DNA from: Sulfurospirillum sp. UBA6810
GTDB taxonomy: Bacteria; Campylobacterota; Campylobacteria; Campylobacterales; Sulfurospirillaceae
DNA length: 64,000 nt
Direction of reading: 5' to 3'
Assembly: GCA_002469305.1 (NCBI GenBank)
Contig: DKEY01000016.1
Coordinates: 110,803-174,802 of the forward strand
Both the position numbers and the translations under genes were made by a program. Of the stretch, positions 1-9,297 are shown one piece after another. How positions within the stretch are numbered: position 1 is the first letter of the stretch; each line of letters starts with the position of its first letter. Under the pieces are notes generated by a model. That model worked only from the letters and a program-made list of their open reading frames with translations. It was not told the DNA's origin and did not search any database.

Positions 1-1309
1 GAAATTCAACTGAGCTATCAATTGTAACAATTTGTGCATCATGGTTATCATGTAGATCTGCAAAAATTGAAGAGAGAGCCGTAGACTTCCCTGAACTTGG
101 AGGACCAGCAACAATGTTACAACCAACATGTAACTGCTCATCATTAATCATAGCAGAGTGGATGATTTTTAAATCTTCTGGATAATAGCCTATTTCATCA
201 ATTTTTCTTAGTGAGTCACCTGAATCTAAAAGACGGATATGAATACTTCTTGCAAAATCTTGGTGGCCATGTGCTCTGCTTGATATATACTGTCTTGCCA
301 TACTCACACGAAATGTTTTATCTCCAATAGGAATATCTGTGTAATCCTCCCCTGTTCTATCAAAAGAGCCTTTATGGATGGTTCCACTTACATCAAACTC
401 TTGATTATTTGTATTTTCCCCTATGTCGATTAAAAGAGCTTGGATAATCAATTTTGCATCAGAGTTTGTAAAAGCATCTTTGCCTAAACATATTTTTTTA
501 CCATTTTTTACAGCCCACATTGACCATAGAGCATCATCATATTGATAAATTAATAAATCTGAATAGTTATGTGTTGCAATATAGGCATATAGATTGGCTG
601 TTGAAATTTTGTTTGTTTTTCTGTCAATAATATCTAACTTATCTTGTGTGCCAAATTGCTTTTGGGCAACATCTGGACCAATGAAGACCATTTCATCATA
701 ATAAAATGGAGCAATCGCAGGAGTGGGGTAAAAAATGCCTATCATTTTTTTTCCTTTATTCCATGCTTTTTTGCCTGTTCCCAATACCATATAATGTCTT
801 TTTAAAATCTTATACTTTTCTGCATTTCTCTCTTTGTTTTCCATTGCAACATTAGATGAGTCTAAATCATTCTCAGAATGCTTATCCCCTTTCCTTACAT
901 ACAAAAAGGCATCTTCAATAGCTCTGGTGTCTTTTAAATCCCAATCACTTGTAATTGCAGAGTAAGTTTTGTAATAAATTCTAGAATTTGCCAAAAGTTC
1001 TACTTCACTACTAGCCTCATTAACAGCATTTTTTATCATCTCAAGTCTCTCTGGAGTCTTGTTGTTGATAACTTTAGCATACTCTTCCATCATCTTTCTG
1101 TGTTCAATGGAATTATCTAAAAAAGCAGCTATCCCAGCTATATTCCCTTTTTTATTTTTTTTGAAATAATTGTTTATTATCTGCTCTGTTTTCCCATGAA
1201 TTTCTATCGAGCTCTTATTTTCAGAAGATGGTTGAGCTTTCTTCTCAGAACCCCATTGACTAATCACTCTTCCTGCGGCGTTAATTAATTTTATTAGACT
1301 ATTTTTCAT
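1..1309 (-). CDS. Type IV pilus/type II secretion-like assembly ATPase (C-terminus cut by window edge)
   Basis: The gene reads leftward and runs off position 1, so only the first ~436 residues are present. A Walker A motif, GPPSSGKST, lies near residue 405, preceded by VGCNIVAG, and a following strand reads IVTIDSSVEF. This order fits hexameric secretion ATPases of the GspE/PilB/PilT/VirB11 superfamily, which power pilus assembly from the cytoplasmic side of the inner membrane. The ~400-residue N-terminal part is longer than in PilT or DotB and is closer in layout to GspE or R64 PilQ. The ATG overlaps the end of the upstream gene by 11 nt. It closes an operon containing a prepilin, secretin and GspF-like gene, which supports the call. 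Walker B and the His box lie outside the window. Confidence 0.8.
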   Translation of the reverse strand, partial: MKNSLIKLINAAGRVISQWGSEKKAQPSSENKSSIEIHGKTEQIINNYFKKNKKGNIAGIAAFLDNSIEHRKMMEEYAKVINNKTPERLEMIKNAVNEASSEVELLANSRIYYKTYSAITSDWDLKDTRAIEDAFLYVRKGDKHSENDLDSSNVAMENKERNAEKYKILKRHYMVLGTGKKAWNKGKKMIGIFYPTPAIAPFYYDEMVFIGPDVAQKQFGTQDKLDIIDRKTNKISTANLYAYIATHNYSDLLIYQYDDALWSMWAVKNGKKICLGKDAFTNSDAKLIIQALLIDIGENTNNQEFDVSGTIHKGSFDRTGEDYTDIPIGDKTFRVSMARQYISSRAHGHQDFARSIHIRLLDSGDSLRKIDEIGYYPEDLKIIHSAMINDEQLHVGCNIVAGPPSSGKSTALSSIFADLHDNHDAQIVTIDSSVEF

Positions 1310-1871
1310 TATTCTTCTTTGCCTCTAGTTTGAAGTAGACCAAAACAGAAGAGTTATCAACCTCTCTTAGTTCTCCAACAATTTTTGGTAAAGTTTTAGA
1401 CTCTTTTAAAAGAGAATGCAACAAATTATTTGCTGCCTTAAACCCATCTTTAAAGCCATAAATCCAATCAACTTGTTTATACTTAATGGTAACAAGTGCA
1501 AGATTGAAATATTTTGGGGATATTTCTACTTTTTCTACCGTAACGTAAAAAGGAGAAAAGCCATATTTTCTTTGTGTTTTATTTTTCAAATCTTCATCAA
1601 TGAGTTTTTGAAAATCTTTCTTAAGCTCATCCATGTCATATTCATAGGAAAGTATCATTTTCAAATATGGCTCTGCTTCCTTGATATTTGCATCAAGAAC
1701 GGTAAGACGTTGACTTAAAGATTTATGTGTATTTCTAGCCTCATTACCTCGCACATTTTTATAGTTGATAAAAAACTTTACAGAAAAAAACAGAACCATT
1801 AAAACAGATAAAAAGACCATCGCTATAATAGCAACTGCTTTTCTTCTGCTTTTCAAAGAGTTTATTGTCAT
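1299..1871 (-). CDS. Small bitopic membrane protein of the pilus operon (PilO/GspM-like position)
   Basis: The 190-residue product has one strong N-terminal membrane helix (about residues 13-34) after a basic start, which suggests a short cytoplasmic tail and a periplasmic domain. That domain is partly helical and ends KKNNEK. It overlaps the genes on both sides by a few bases. The position after the PilM/GspL-like gene and before the ATPase fits a PilN/PilO- or GspM-like alignment protein. No diagnostic motif was recognised, so the role rests on topology and context. Confidence 0.5.
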   Translation of the reverse strand: MTINSLKSRRKAVAIIAMVFLSVLMVLFFSVKFFINYKNVRGNEARNTHKSLSQRLTVLDANIKEAEPYLKMILSYEYDMDELKKDFQKLIDEDLKNKTQRKYGFSPFYVTVEKVEISPKYFNLALVTIKYKQVDWIYGFKDGFKAANNLLHSLLKESKTLPKIVGELREVDNSSVLVYFKLEAKKNNEK

Positions 1872-2716
1872 TGGTAAACCTCTTTTTTTATTTTAAGTTT
1901 TTCTTGAGCATCTTTAAAAGTTTGCTCTTTCTTTCTTACATCTATTTCCTTAGTGGCAATCTGTTTGTTTAAATCAGAAACCTCTTTTCTCTCTTTTTCT
2001 AAAAAATAGCTAGGTACATGCAAACCCAATATAAAAACAGAAATAAGAGGTAAAATAAGGGGTATAAAATACTGATTTAACACATTCGATTGGTACTCTT
2101 TTTTTGTTTGAACAGGTATTGTTAAATCGAACAAGGTTTTAATGCTTTTCAAATCTAAGAAAGTTACCTCTTTGAAATTAAAAAATCTTGATTTCTGAGA
2201 ACCAATAAAAATTATTTTTTCCGCATATCCAGAATAAACTGCTAAGATATCTTGTATTCTTGATTCAATCACATTTGGGCGTTCCCACTCAGGATCACTA
2301 GCCCTTGCTTGAAAATAGGCAGGAGGAATAAAGGTATCGTAAGGATTGTTAGTTTTTATAAAAAAATACTCGATTTTTGTATTATCTTCCACACCAAAAA
2401 CTACCAATGAAATCTCATTCTTGTAAAGCTTTTTATATGTTCTCACTAAATCGTAAATAGAGTATTTTGCTTTTTCGCCATCAATAATTTGGATAATGTT
2501 TTCTTCTTTATCCTCTTTTACCATTTTCCCTATAAAGTCCTCTTTGGGAGAATCCATATAATTTCTATAACTCATTACTTCTGGCAATACAATATCATCA
2601 ATAGATATTTCTACTTTTTTTAAAGTTGGGACCACAGACTCTAAAAAAGAGATAACTTGTGAAAATTTATAGCCTACTTGTAAAAAAGGTCTATATGCTT
2701 TTTTTGCTGTTTGCAT
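1868..2716 (-). CDS. PilM/PilN or GspL-like inner-membrane platform protein (tentative)
   Basis: The product has 282 residues. The first ~215 form a soluble, strand-rich cytoplasmic part. One membrane helix (about residues 215-235, IPLILPLISVFILG) is followed by a short charged coiled coil. A large cytoplasmic domain, one helix and a periplasmic coiled coil is the layout of GspL or of a fused PilM-PilN. The actin-like motifs of PilM could not be identified with confidence. It sits between the GspF-like gene and the small bitopic protein, one base after the former. Confidence 0.45.
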   Translation of the reverse strand: MQTAKKAYRPFLQVGYKFSQVISFLESVVPTLKKVEISIDDIVLPEVMSYRNYMDSPKEDFIGKMVKEDKEENIIQIIDGEKAKYSIYDLVRTYKKLYKNEISLVVFGVEDNTKIEYFFIKTNNPYDTFIPPAYFQARASDPEWERPNVIESRIQDILAVYSGYAEKIIFIGSQKSRFFNFKEVTFLDLKSIKTLFDLTIPVQTKKEYQSNVLNQYFIPLILPLISVFILGLHVPSYFLEKERKEVSDLNKQIATKEIDVRKKEQTFKDAQEKLKIKKEVYQ

Positions 2717-2717
2717 T

Positions 2718-3833
2718 TTATTTACTCCCGATTTTTTCTGCTAAGTCTCTAATAGTGTCAAGATTGTTCATAAGCGTATAATAAAAAGTTAATATAAAGC
2801 CAAAAAATATACTATACCAATACCAAGAGAGAATATTTTTTAGCCCTATTCCAAACTTCTTTTTAAGTAGAAAATTTAACCTTGTATCAATTGTCTTATC
2901 GCAGTATTCTAACAACCAATCAATAGGAGTGATTGAATTGTTTTTAGACTCTTTTTTTGTGCTTCTAATATAAGAAGATGCCTCATAAAGAGTATCAGAC
3001 TTTTCATGTGCTTCAAAAAAGCTTGTGATATCATAAGGGATATTAAACCTTCTAAAGAGCTTAGAAAAAGAAGTAAAAGTGTCATTTTTTCCAACCGCAA
3101 ACATTTTTCTAATCCCTACAGGAGAGGCATAAACACTCAATGTTTTTGCCATGCTTACATCATTTAAACCTTTTTCTGAGTATATTTGAAGAGATTTTAA
3201 GATATTTGGAAAATCTTCATACGCTTTTAAAGGGAATAGCTCATAAAGTCTTTGCAGATCACTCTTCTCTAAATGCTTATAGTAAGCAATAAATGAAACA
3301 TATGCTATCAATACAAAAAATCCAAAAGCAATTAAATACTCTGGATGGTTCATAAAAGCAAAAAAATCTAATTCTTTGGCACCATTTTTCTTTACTTTAT
3401 TTGCCATATCAGACAAAAATAGTACAAATTTATAAGAAAAGAGTCCTGCTAAAATAGGAACTATTACCGTAACCAAAAAAGGAAGAGTAGTTGTACTTCG
3501 AAACGCCTCTTTAATTCTATTATTTCCCTCTCTAAGAGACAAAATGATATCAATAGCTTTTGCAAAATCATCGACTTCATCTAGTAACTTATACTCAGAT
3601 TGTGTTATCAAGTTGTATTTATAAAATACTTGAGCAAGTGGCTCTAGCCTTCTAATATGAAGTGTTTTCATCTCACTTAAAAGATTTCTTCTAGCGCCGA
3701 CTTCTGTTCCAATAAGTGCATCAAATATATTTTCTATGCTACGTCCACTACTTGCATAAGTAGCCATATTTGTTAGAATGAGACTTGACTCACTTTTGAC
3801 GAACTTGTCATTACGAAAGAAACCAAAAAGCAT
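2718..3833 (-). CDS. GspF/PilC/PilR-like inner-membrane platform protein
   Basis: The product has 371 residues. Two soluble helical domains of similar size (about residues 15-105 and 195-320) are each followed by hydrophobic helices (about 118-140, 170-190 and 340-360). This duplicated GspF layout is known in pilus and secretion systems, where the protein sits under the pilus base and contacts the ATPase. The start MLFGFFRNDKF abuts the previous gene. Sequence conservation with GspF is low, but topology, length and operon context agree. R64 PilR is the closest functional comparison. Confidence 0.65.
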   Translation of the reverse strand: MLFGFFRNDKFVKSESSLILTNMATYASSGRSIENIFDALIGTEVGARRNLLSEMKTLHIRRLEPLAQVFYKYNLITQSEYKLLDEVDDFAKAIDIILSLREGNNRIKEAFRSTTTLPFLVTVIVPILAGLFSYKFVLFLSDMANKVKKNGAKELDFFAFMNHPEYLIAFGFFVLIAYVSFIAYYKHLEKSDLQRLYELFPLKAYEDFPNILKSLQIYSEKGLNDVSMAKTLSVYASPVGIRKMFAVGKNDTFTSFSKLFRRFNIPYDITSFFEAHEKSDTLYEASSYIRSTKKESKNNSITPIDWLLEYCDKTIDTRLNFLLKKKFGIGLKNILSWYWYSIFFGFILTFYYTLMNNLDTIRDLAEKIGSK

Positions 3834-4514
3834 TTATCTACCCTTTACCGCTAAAACTAAAAAGTCTTTATTCAAATCTTTAACATAGACAATATCATCT
3901 ATGAAAACATCTTTTTTTACTATCATAGTTTCATTGTTAACTACTTTTCTTATATTTGTATTTTTTGTTTGTTGGTTTCTGATCAAATTCAGAACATTTT
4001 GAGAGAGTTTCTTTTCAGTATCAATCAACAATGCCAAATTATCAGAAGCAAGAGATTTTTGAAGATAAGCAATTGTATTGTCGATATCTTTTCTTTTTAG
4101 AAAGTTTTGCTGTAAAGACTCTGTAGCACTCTCAACAAGACCTATTTTAATAGAAGCTTCTTTGCTATCCCCAATTTCACTATAAGAAGAAACTCCATGA
4201 ACAGTTTTTACTAAAGGGTATTTAATAGCTTCACCTTTTAACACAGTTACCAATTGGCTCAATTTTGCTTTATACGTTTGCGGATTGCTTTTTGCCATCT
4301 TTTCATAACTGTTAAACTCTTTTTCTGTATCGGTAGCTTGTTTTTCTAACTCCATAATAGGACTAACTTCTACAGCAGGAGCCACACCCTTTGTTGCAAC
4401 GTTAGCACTTTTACCTTGTCTAATTTGGGCAATTTTATTCATCTCCTCATCAAAAGGGGAGTTTGCTGCAAATAGCGAAGAAATTAAAACAAAAAAAGTT
4501 AATAAGAATTTCAT
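3834..4514 (-). CDS. Exported periplasmic protein of the pilus operon (PilP-like position)
   Basis: The product has 226 residues and a clear signal peptide (MKFLLTFFVLISSLFAA, cleavage near residue 17). The middle is helical and charged. The C-terminus (IVYVKDLNKDFLVLAVKGR) is a short strand-rich tail that could dock on a partner such as the secretin. It lies between the prepilin and GspF-like genes. PilP proteins of thin-pilus systems occupy a comparable place, but no signature was recognised, so this remains a positional suggestion. Confidence 0.45.
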   Translation of the reverse strand: MKFLLTFFVLISSLFAANSPFDEEMNKIAQIRQGKSANVATKGVAPAVEVSPIMELEKQATDTEKEFNSYEKMAKSNPQTYKAKLSQLVTVLKGEAIKYPLVKTVHGVSSYSEIGDSKEASIKIGLVESATESLQQNFLKRKDIDNTIAYLQKSLASDNLALLIDTEKKLSQNVLNLIRNQQTKNTNIRKVVNNETMIVKKDVFIDDIVYVKDLNKDFLVLAVKGR

Positions 4515-4565
4515 TGATTATCCCTTTAAAATAAGACGAGGTAAAACCTCGTCTTATATCTTTAT

Positions 4566-5147
4566 CTAGTTAATTTTTGTAGCACAGATAAAGCCATCGT
4601 TATCTGGTACTGCTGCCGTTGCTGCTTCAGCCGTTGCTGCATCTGCATACTCTGCCACTACATCGCCATCAATTACTGCACCAGGGAAAGCACTAACTAT
4701 AGCATTTGCAAATTCATTCTCTGCGGACTCCTTTGTATCAGCATCCCAATCCATTGAAGTTGCATCCATACAAAGATAGGCACGAATATCAGTATTTCCT
4801 ACTGGTCCGTGAGGTCCTGTGTAATATTTCACATCTATTGCCTCTGGAGGGTATATGAAATCATTTGTTGTGTCATATGCAAGAGGTCTTACATATGTTT
4901 TTATAGTCTCTTCTGTCAAATTAGAGTATCTTTTATTTGATTGGAAATAGCCTTTATATTTTGAAAAACCCAAAGTTAATGTTGTCATTGGCTCTTTTAC
5001 ATAACTCTTGATTTCAGAATCTTTCATCATTGCAAGTCCACGTGTAATAGCAACAGCTAGAGCAATTCCTATAATTACAAAAACGAAGGTAGTTTCTATT
5101 AAAGTCATACCTTTTCTCATTTTTGGTTTTTTATCTTTTTTAAGCAT
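4566..5147 (-). CDS. Type IV prepilin (PilS-like major pilin candidate)
   Basis: A short basic leader ends RKG, followed by MTLIETTFVFVIIGIALAVA. This is a prepilin peptidase site (Gly before Met) with Glu at mature position 5 and a ~20-residue hydrophobic helix. The mature C-terminal part has two cysteines ~60 residues apart (CMDATS and ICATKIN), consistent with the disulfide loop of type IV pilins. The ATG at 5147 is chosen because AAGGAG lies just upstream; a longer reading from TTG at 5171 has no such site. The gene overlaps the previous one by 8 nt. Confidence 0.85.
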   Translation of the reverse strand: MLKKDKKPKMRKGMTLIETTFVFVIIGIALAVAITRGLAMMKDSEIKSYVKEPMTTLTLGFSKYKGYFQSNKRYSNLTEETIKTYVRPLAYDTTNDFIYPPEAIDVKYYTGPHGPVGNTDIRAYLCMDATSMDWDADTKESAENEFANAIVSAFPGAVIDGDVVAEYADAATAEAATAAVPDNDGFICATKIN

Positions 5148-5619
5148 TTTTCTCTCCTTGATTTTTTTCAATTTCTTTGCGTCTTAACTCGACAGAAGTC
5201 ACAAGCGCCCGATGTTGCCTTTTCACTTCTATAACTTTTGAAAGAAAAGATTTCTCACCCTCTTCTCTTATATCATCAGCCTCTATAATAGCCTCTATAT
5301 CATCAACAAGTTCCCAATCGTTACTTCTATTGATAAATTCAGCAACAACAATCTCATCTCTCTCTTGAAGAACCTTATCTTTTTTGTATTCAAAGAGATA
5401 AAAGGACAATTTGGAGAGAGCCAAAACCCTTTCATCCTCAGACTTAAACCTATTTTCGATTATCTCATTGGCTTTGAGTTTTTCTAAATCATGCTCTTCT
5501 GCATCAGAATAGATGGTCACAGCCAAAGCTTTCGTAACATGATCTATCTCAACTTTTTGTTTTTCACTTAAGCCTTGAGATTGTAGTTTTATACCTAGCC
5601 TCATAAGTAGTTTTTTCAT
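5140..5619 (-). CDS. Charged soluble protein of the pilus operon, unknown function
   Basis: The 159-residue product is acidic, helical and lacks a signal peptide or membrane helix, so it is probably cytoplasmic. Segments such as DHVTKALAVTIYSDAEEHDLEK faintly recall TerB-like helical bundles, but not enough to assign it. It lies between the secretin and prepilin genes and is translationally coupled to the prepilin, whose ATG is inside its last codons. It may be a cytoplasmic chaperone or regulator of pilin synthesis; that is inference from position only. Confidence 0.6.
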   Translation of the reverse strand: MKKLLMRLGIKLQSQGLSEKQKVEIDHVTKALAVTIYSDAEEHDLEKLKANEIIENRFKSEDERVLALSKLSFYLFEYKKDKVLQERDEIVVAEFINRSNDWELVDDIEAIIEADDIREEGEKSFLSKVIEVKRQHRALVTSVELRRKEIEKNQGEKNA

Positions 5620-5626
5620 TCTAACC

Positions 5627-7387
5627 CTAATTTCTGATTTTTACTTTTCCTAATAGGATAAGTTCTCTTTTAACATATTCATTGTTATTTGCACCACCTA
5701 ACACAAAATCTGGAATAGGAACAATACCTTTATAGTTTTCTGCTTTACCTTTGATACTCAAAGAGTCAATAACAAAGACATCTCCATCTGTAGCTTTTAT
5801 TTCACCTGCAAAGCTATCATCACTTATCTCAGGTTCTGCCCAAGTTTCAGTTCCAGAAACTTTTTCATTCAAATTCAAGAGGGCTGAAAAATAAATGTTT
5901 AGATTTAAAGATACTTTGCTTCCATCTATCATAGGTTTACCTTTAAACACAAAACCATCATACGCCTCTGCCATCTCTCTTTCAGTATTGTATGTAGGAG
6001 AGCCTGTTGGTGTAGTTCCTGTTTGAACTAATTTGGAATTTTTGGCATATGTTGTGATAGTCGCTTTTTTTCTAGAGTAAGGGATATGGTTGTGCATAGT
6101 AAAAACATATTTTTTTCTATTTACAATAGTTCCAAAATCATTTATTGCATCAACCAAAAAGGAAGAAGAACCATTGCCTCTAGTGTTTGTTACAGTAGCA
6201 ATAGAGTTTGCACTAAAATCGGTTGCTATAGTTAATGCCGTATCTTTAATGACAGCATTTTTAATCAAATCTATATCAATTCCCACACCTACTTTTCTTT
6301 TAACTAAAACATCAATCACATCTAACTCAAATTCTGTCATTTTGCTATAAGTAGAGTTAAAGCGGTGTATCATCTCTTGAATCTGGTTCATTGTTTTTTT
6401 GCTTGCTTTTGCAGTAACTTCACCTGTAACCTTATCAATTCGTGCATAAGCATTTTTTTTGTCAAACTCTGAATTTTTTTCAATAACGTTATTTATATCC
6501 TCTTCTAACTCATCAAAGACTTTTATAGAAGCTTGAGTTGCGATATTAGAACCACCACTCTCTGTCATTGCAGTCTCACTAGAACCTATTGCCTTTGCTT
6601 CAAGAGAGCCTTGTATGTCAAGATTATTCATTGCCAATTTAAAGTATTTAACTTGATACTTTCCTATTTTAATGAGCTTGTTTTCATGGTCTATATCAAT
6701 GTATAAGTTAAGAGCATTTGATATGTAGTTTAACACTTCCAGAGCATCGGAAGTTTCTGATGCGAATGATATGTGGCTTGCTTTTATAAACTCAATTTCA
6801 CCACTATTTTCTTGTGTTTGTGTTGCGATTTTGATACCATCATCTTGCAGATAAACAACATTATATCCTGTAGCATGCGCAACCCTATCTAAAGTATCTG
6901 CAACCGAAGTATCTTTTGAAGCAAGTTCAACTTTTTGTTTTTTAAACATCTTGTTTGACTTATGAGAAACTTTAACAACCTTTGGACGAGCTTTATGAAA
7001 CATGTTTTTTTCTATCGTAATTGTATAGTTGGTTCTATCTTCGATATATCTCTTTAAAATAAAGAAGTCCGTTACCTTGAAAATATTACTTGGAATTGTT
7101 GGGACATCTATATTCTCTGAATTTATATCAAGCACATAAATACGATTTGTGATATTCCCCAAGTCTTTTAACACTTCATTGAGCTTTTTTGGATGCGACA
7201 AGTTTACATAGGTTTGTTTCGCATAAGACTCATTTATCATGCTTCTTAGTGTTTTTTCATCCTCTTTAAAGGATAGTTGCTTGAGCTCACTATTGTAAGT
7301 GGTTTCAACTTTGTTTTGATGATAATTACAACCGCTAAAAAGTAGTGCTATACTAAAAGCGGAAAATAGAACTTTAATCATTTCCAA
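5627..7387 (-). CDS. Outer-membrane secretin lipoprotein (PilN/BfpB-like)
   Basis: The product has 586 residues. A lipoprotein signal peptide ends LLFSGC near residue 20. A middle region with N-domain-like modules includes VADTLDRVAHATGYNVVYL. The C-terminal ~250 residues look like the secretin core, ending in the family-like GIVPIPDFVLGGANNNEYV segment and a final beta strand (RELILLGKVKI). Secretins form the multimeric outer-membrane pore through which the pilus passes. Length and lipoprotein nature match the R64 PilN family of type IVB pili. Confidence 0.8.
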   Translation of the reverse strand: MEMIKVLFSAFSIALLFSGCNYHQNKVETTYNSELKQLSFKEDEKTLRSMINESYAKQTYVNLSHPKKLNEVLKDLGNITNRIYVLDINSENIDVPTIPSNIFKVTDFFILKRYIEDRTNYTITIEKNMFHKARPKVVKVSHKSNKMFKKQKVELASKDTSVADTLDRVAHATGYNVVYLQDDGIKIATQTQENSGEIEFIKASHISFASETSDALEVLNYISNALNLYIDIDHENKLIKIGKYQVKYFKLAMNNLDIQGSLEAKAIGSSETAMTESGGSNIATQASIKVFDELEEDINNVIEKNSEFDKKNAYARIDKVTGEVTAKASKKTMNQIQEMIHRFNSTYSKMTEFELDVIDVLVKRKVGVGIDIDLIKNAVIKDTALTIATDFSANSIATVTNTRGNGSSSFLVDAINDFGTIVNRKKYVFTMHNHIPYSRKKATITTYAKNSKLVQTGTTPTGSPTYNTEREMAEAYDGFVFKGKPMIDGSKVSLNLNIYFSALLNLNEKVSGTETWAEPEISDDSFAGEIKATDGDVFVIDSLSIKGKAENYKGIVPIPDFVLGGANNNEYVKRELILLGKVKIRN

Positions 7388-7838
7388 TATCCTTCACAGC
7401 TTCTAAGAGCTCTGTTAAATTACTTTTATCAATCTTCATCTGCTTTATAAACTCAATATCTAAGTCTTTGTTTTTAGAAGCAAGCCTAATTATTTCATCC
7501 TTTAAATCTTTGAGATTTATCTTAGAGAAATGGTTAATACCAAATTCGACTGTTTCTTTAAGTGTTTTTTCTTTATAAATCTTCTTTTCTGCTTGTATGA
7601 TAGTTGATTTAATCTCTATATTTTGCGCTGGCTGATTTTTAATAACTTTTTCTTCTTTTAAGGACTTTTCTTTTTTCTTTTTAAGCTCTTTTAACATTTC
7701 ATCAGCTTTGTTTTTTTCCAAAATCTGAACTTCATACTTACCGCTTTTCTCTATCTCTTTGACCTTTTTAAGGGATAAATTGTCGTTTTCTGCAAATAAA
7801 ATAACAGAAAATAAAAAAAACATCAAAACTTTTTTCAT
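7374..7838 (-). CDS. Exported lysine-rich helical protein at the head of the pilus operon
   Basis: The 154-residue product begins with a signal peptide (MKKVLMFFLFSVILFA). The rest is a lysine/glutamate-rich, largely helical periplasmic segment. It overlaps the secretin start by 14 nt and is the first gene after the conserved 29-bp upstream motif, so it probably opens the pilus operon. In thin-pilus operons a small exported protein often precedes the secretin. No family was recognised. Confidence 0.55.
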   Translation of the reverse strand: MKKVLMFFLFSVILFAENDNLSLKKVKEIEKSGKYEVQILEKNKADEMLKELKKKKEKSLKEEKVIKNQPAQNIEIKSTIIQAEKKIYKEKTLKETVEFGINHFSKINLKDLKDEIIRLASKNKDLDIEFIKQMKIDKSNLTELLEAVKDIGND

Positions 7839-7863
7839 TATTGCTTCCTTTGTAAATCCATTT

Positions 7864-7892
7864 TAATAAATATATAATTAATTATTGCTTAA
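7864..7892 (-). promoter_or_regulatory. Bipartite regulon motif, copy 1 (pilus operon)
   Basis: Read on the minus strand this is TTAAG, 7 nt, then TAATTATATATTTATTA. The same bipartite sequence occurs five more times in the window, each upstream of a transfer or pilus gene or the chemoreceptor. It ends 25 nt before the ATG at 7838. The function (promoter or regulator site) is inferred. Confidence 0.7.
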
Positions 7893-9289
7893 TTTCCGCC
7901 TATGATAGCGTAGACTTCTGCCTTGGCTTTTGCTACATTAAAGAGCTCTGATGCTATCATTCTTTTATGCATCAGGGTCTTCAACAAATCCGCTTTTTCA
8001 TCCGCCTTTCTTCTCCACTTTTGCATTATTTTTGACTCAAAATATTGTTGCCTTTTTATCTTATAAATAAAAGCTATTTTATTTGATACAGGATCGTTTG
8101 TTCCAGGAGACTTTTCTACTGTTGCAATACTCTCATTAAAAATATAATACATGTTTCCTAATTGCATAGGTAATTCAAATTCAATCTCTTCTTTAGCTTT
8201 TCCCTCAGCCCACTCTTGTGCTAACTCTCTGTATCCTTTTTTATCCCCAGCAGACTCACTTTTTTTATCTATATAATTGCTGATAAAAGTTATTTTTTCT
8301 TGTGTAGCTTGTTGAAAATCTGTTTCGCTAGGAGCTGACTTTGAAGCGATATTTGTAGAGTTAATAGACTTAAATTTTGACTCTGCAATATCTAAGTGCT
8401 GCGTAAAAGCGAGCTCTCTCTCAAGTCCATAATATTTACTTGCATGGTAGTGGGTATCATCATTGTACTCTTGTAAGCTTTCATAAGGAATTTTGACATC
8501 TTCTTTTTTAAGCTCTTTGTTTGGATCCACCTCTCCACTTAATTTAGTTAGAGAGTCTATATAGCTTTTAGCGATGTAACCTTTTTCATTTTTGTTAAGA
8601 GCATTTATTGCTTTACCTAATGTATTCTCTTTGTTTGCCGTTTTGAATTTATCAATTTGTGCAGCAGTCTCTTTTTCTGCTTTTTTTGCAACTTCTGAGT
8701 TAAAATTAGTATCTTTAGTTCCTGCTTGGTTTTTGCCTGTAAGTGTAATTTGTTTTGTAGCCTCTTCAAAAGATATCTTTTCTTTTATACTATTTGTATA
8801 CTCTTCACACCAATCTTTAAATGGTAATTGAGTATTCCATCTCTCTTGCTGTGATAACTTTTTAAAAGGCCCAAGAGTGTTTGGCAATGCAGAACATGGA
8901 TCAAGAGTAGTATTGCTAAAAAGCCCACAAAGATTTGGTGTTGTATCACTAGGTTGATAGTTTGGATTGTATTTGTAACACATTTTCATAGTACTTGTGG
9001 TCCATGAGTTATTTCCTGACCACCATGTTCCAAAATCACTTCCAAAAATAGCATCTGTAACGGCTGATGCACCACTACCTAAAATAGAGTCTTGAATACT
9101 GTTTGTGTACCCATCAATAATTCCACCAATGGAACCTGATTTAATAACTCCACTTAAACTACCAATGTTACTTGTGCTAAATGACTCACTCACTTTTACA
9201 TTGCTTTTCATTGTCCCAAGAAAGTCCGCACAAAGTTGAACTTGAGTAAAAACCCCCAGCAAACAAAATGCTTTGATGAAATTTTTCAT
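7889..9289 (-). CDS. Large exported protein with a Cys-rich segment, unknown
   Basis: The 466-residue product has a signal peptide (MKNFIKAFCLLGVFTQVQLCA). A Gly/Ser-rich region (to about residue 80) is followed by a segment with several cysteines (CYKYNPN, LCGLF, DPCSALP, DWCEEY; about 105-170), and then a long charged helical region to the end. Such a layout suggests a periplasmic or surface component stabilised by disulfides. It is last in the 14.76-7.89 kb operon, so it probably belongs to the transfer apparatus. No family was recognised. Confidence 0.6.
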   Translation of the reverse strand: MKNFIKAFCLLGVFTQVQLCADFLGTMKSNVKVSESFSTSNIGSLSGVIKSGSIGGIIDGYTNSIQDSILGSGASAVTDAIFGSDFGTWWSGNNSWTTSTMKMCYKYNPNYQPSDTTPNLCGLFSNTTLDPCSALPNTLGPFKKLSQQERWNTQLPFKDWCEEYTNSIKEKISFEEATKQITLTGKNQAGTKDTNFNSEVAKKAEKETAAQIDKFKTANKENTLGKAINALNKNEKGYIAKSYIDSLTKLSGEVDPNKELKKEDVKIPYESLQEYNDDTHYHASKYYGLERELAFTQHLDIAESKFKSINSTNIASKSAPSETDFQQATQEKITFISNYIDKKSESAGDKKGYRELAQEWAEGKAKEEIEFELPMQLGNMYYIFNESIATVEKSPGTNDPVSNKIAFIYKIKRQQYFESKIMQKWRRKADEKADLLKTLMHKRMIASELFNVAKAKAEVYAIIGGN

Positions 9290-9297
9290 GCAAATCC

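Noticed and set aside
5140..5619. TerB-like tellurite-resistance domain
   Set aside because: Only a faint helical and acidic resemblance; no conserved metal-binding residues could be matched.
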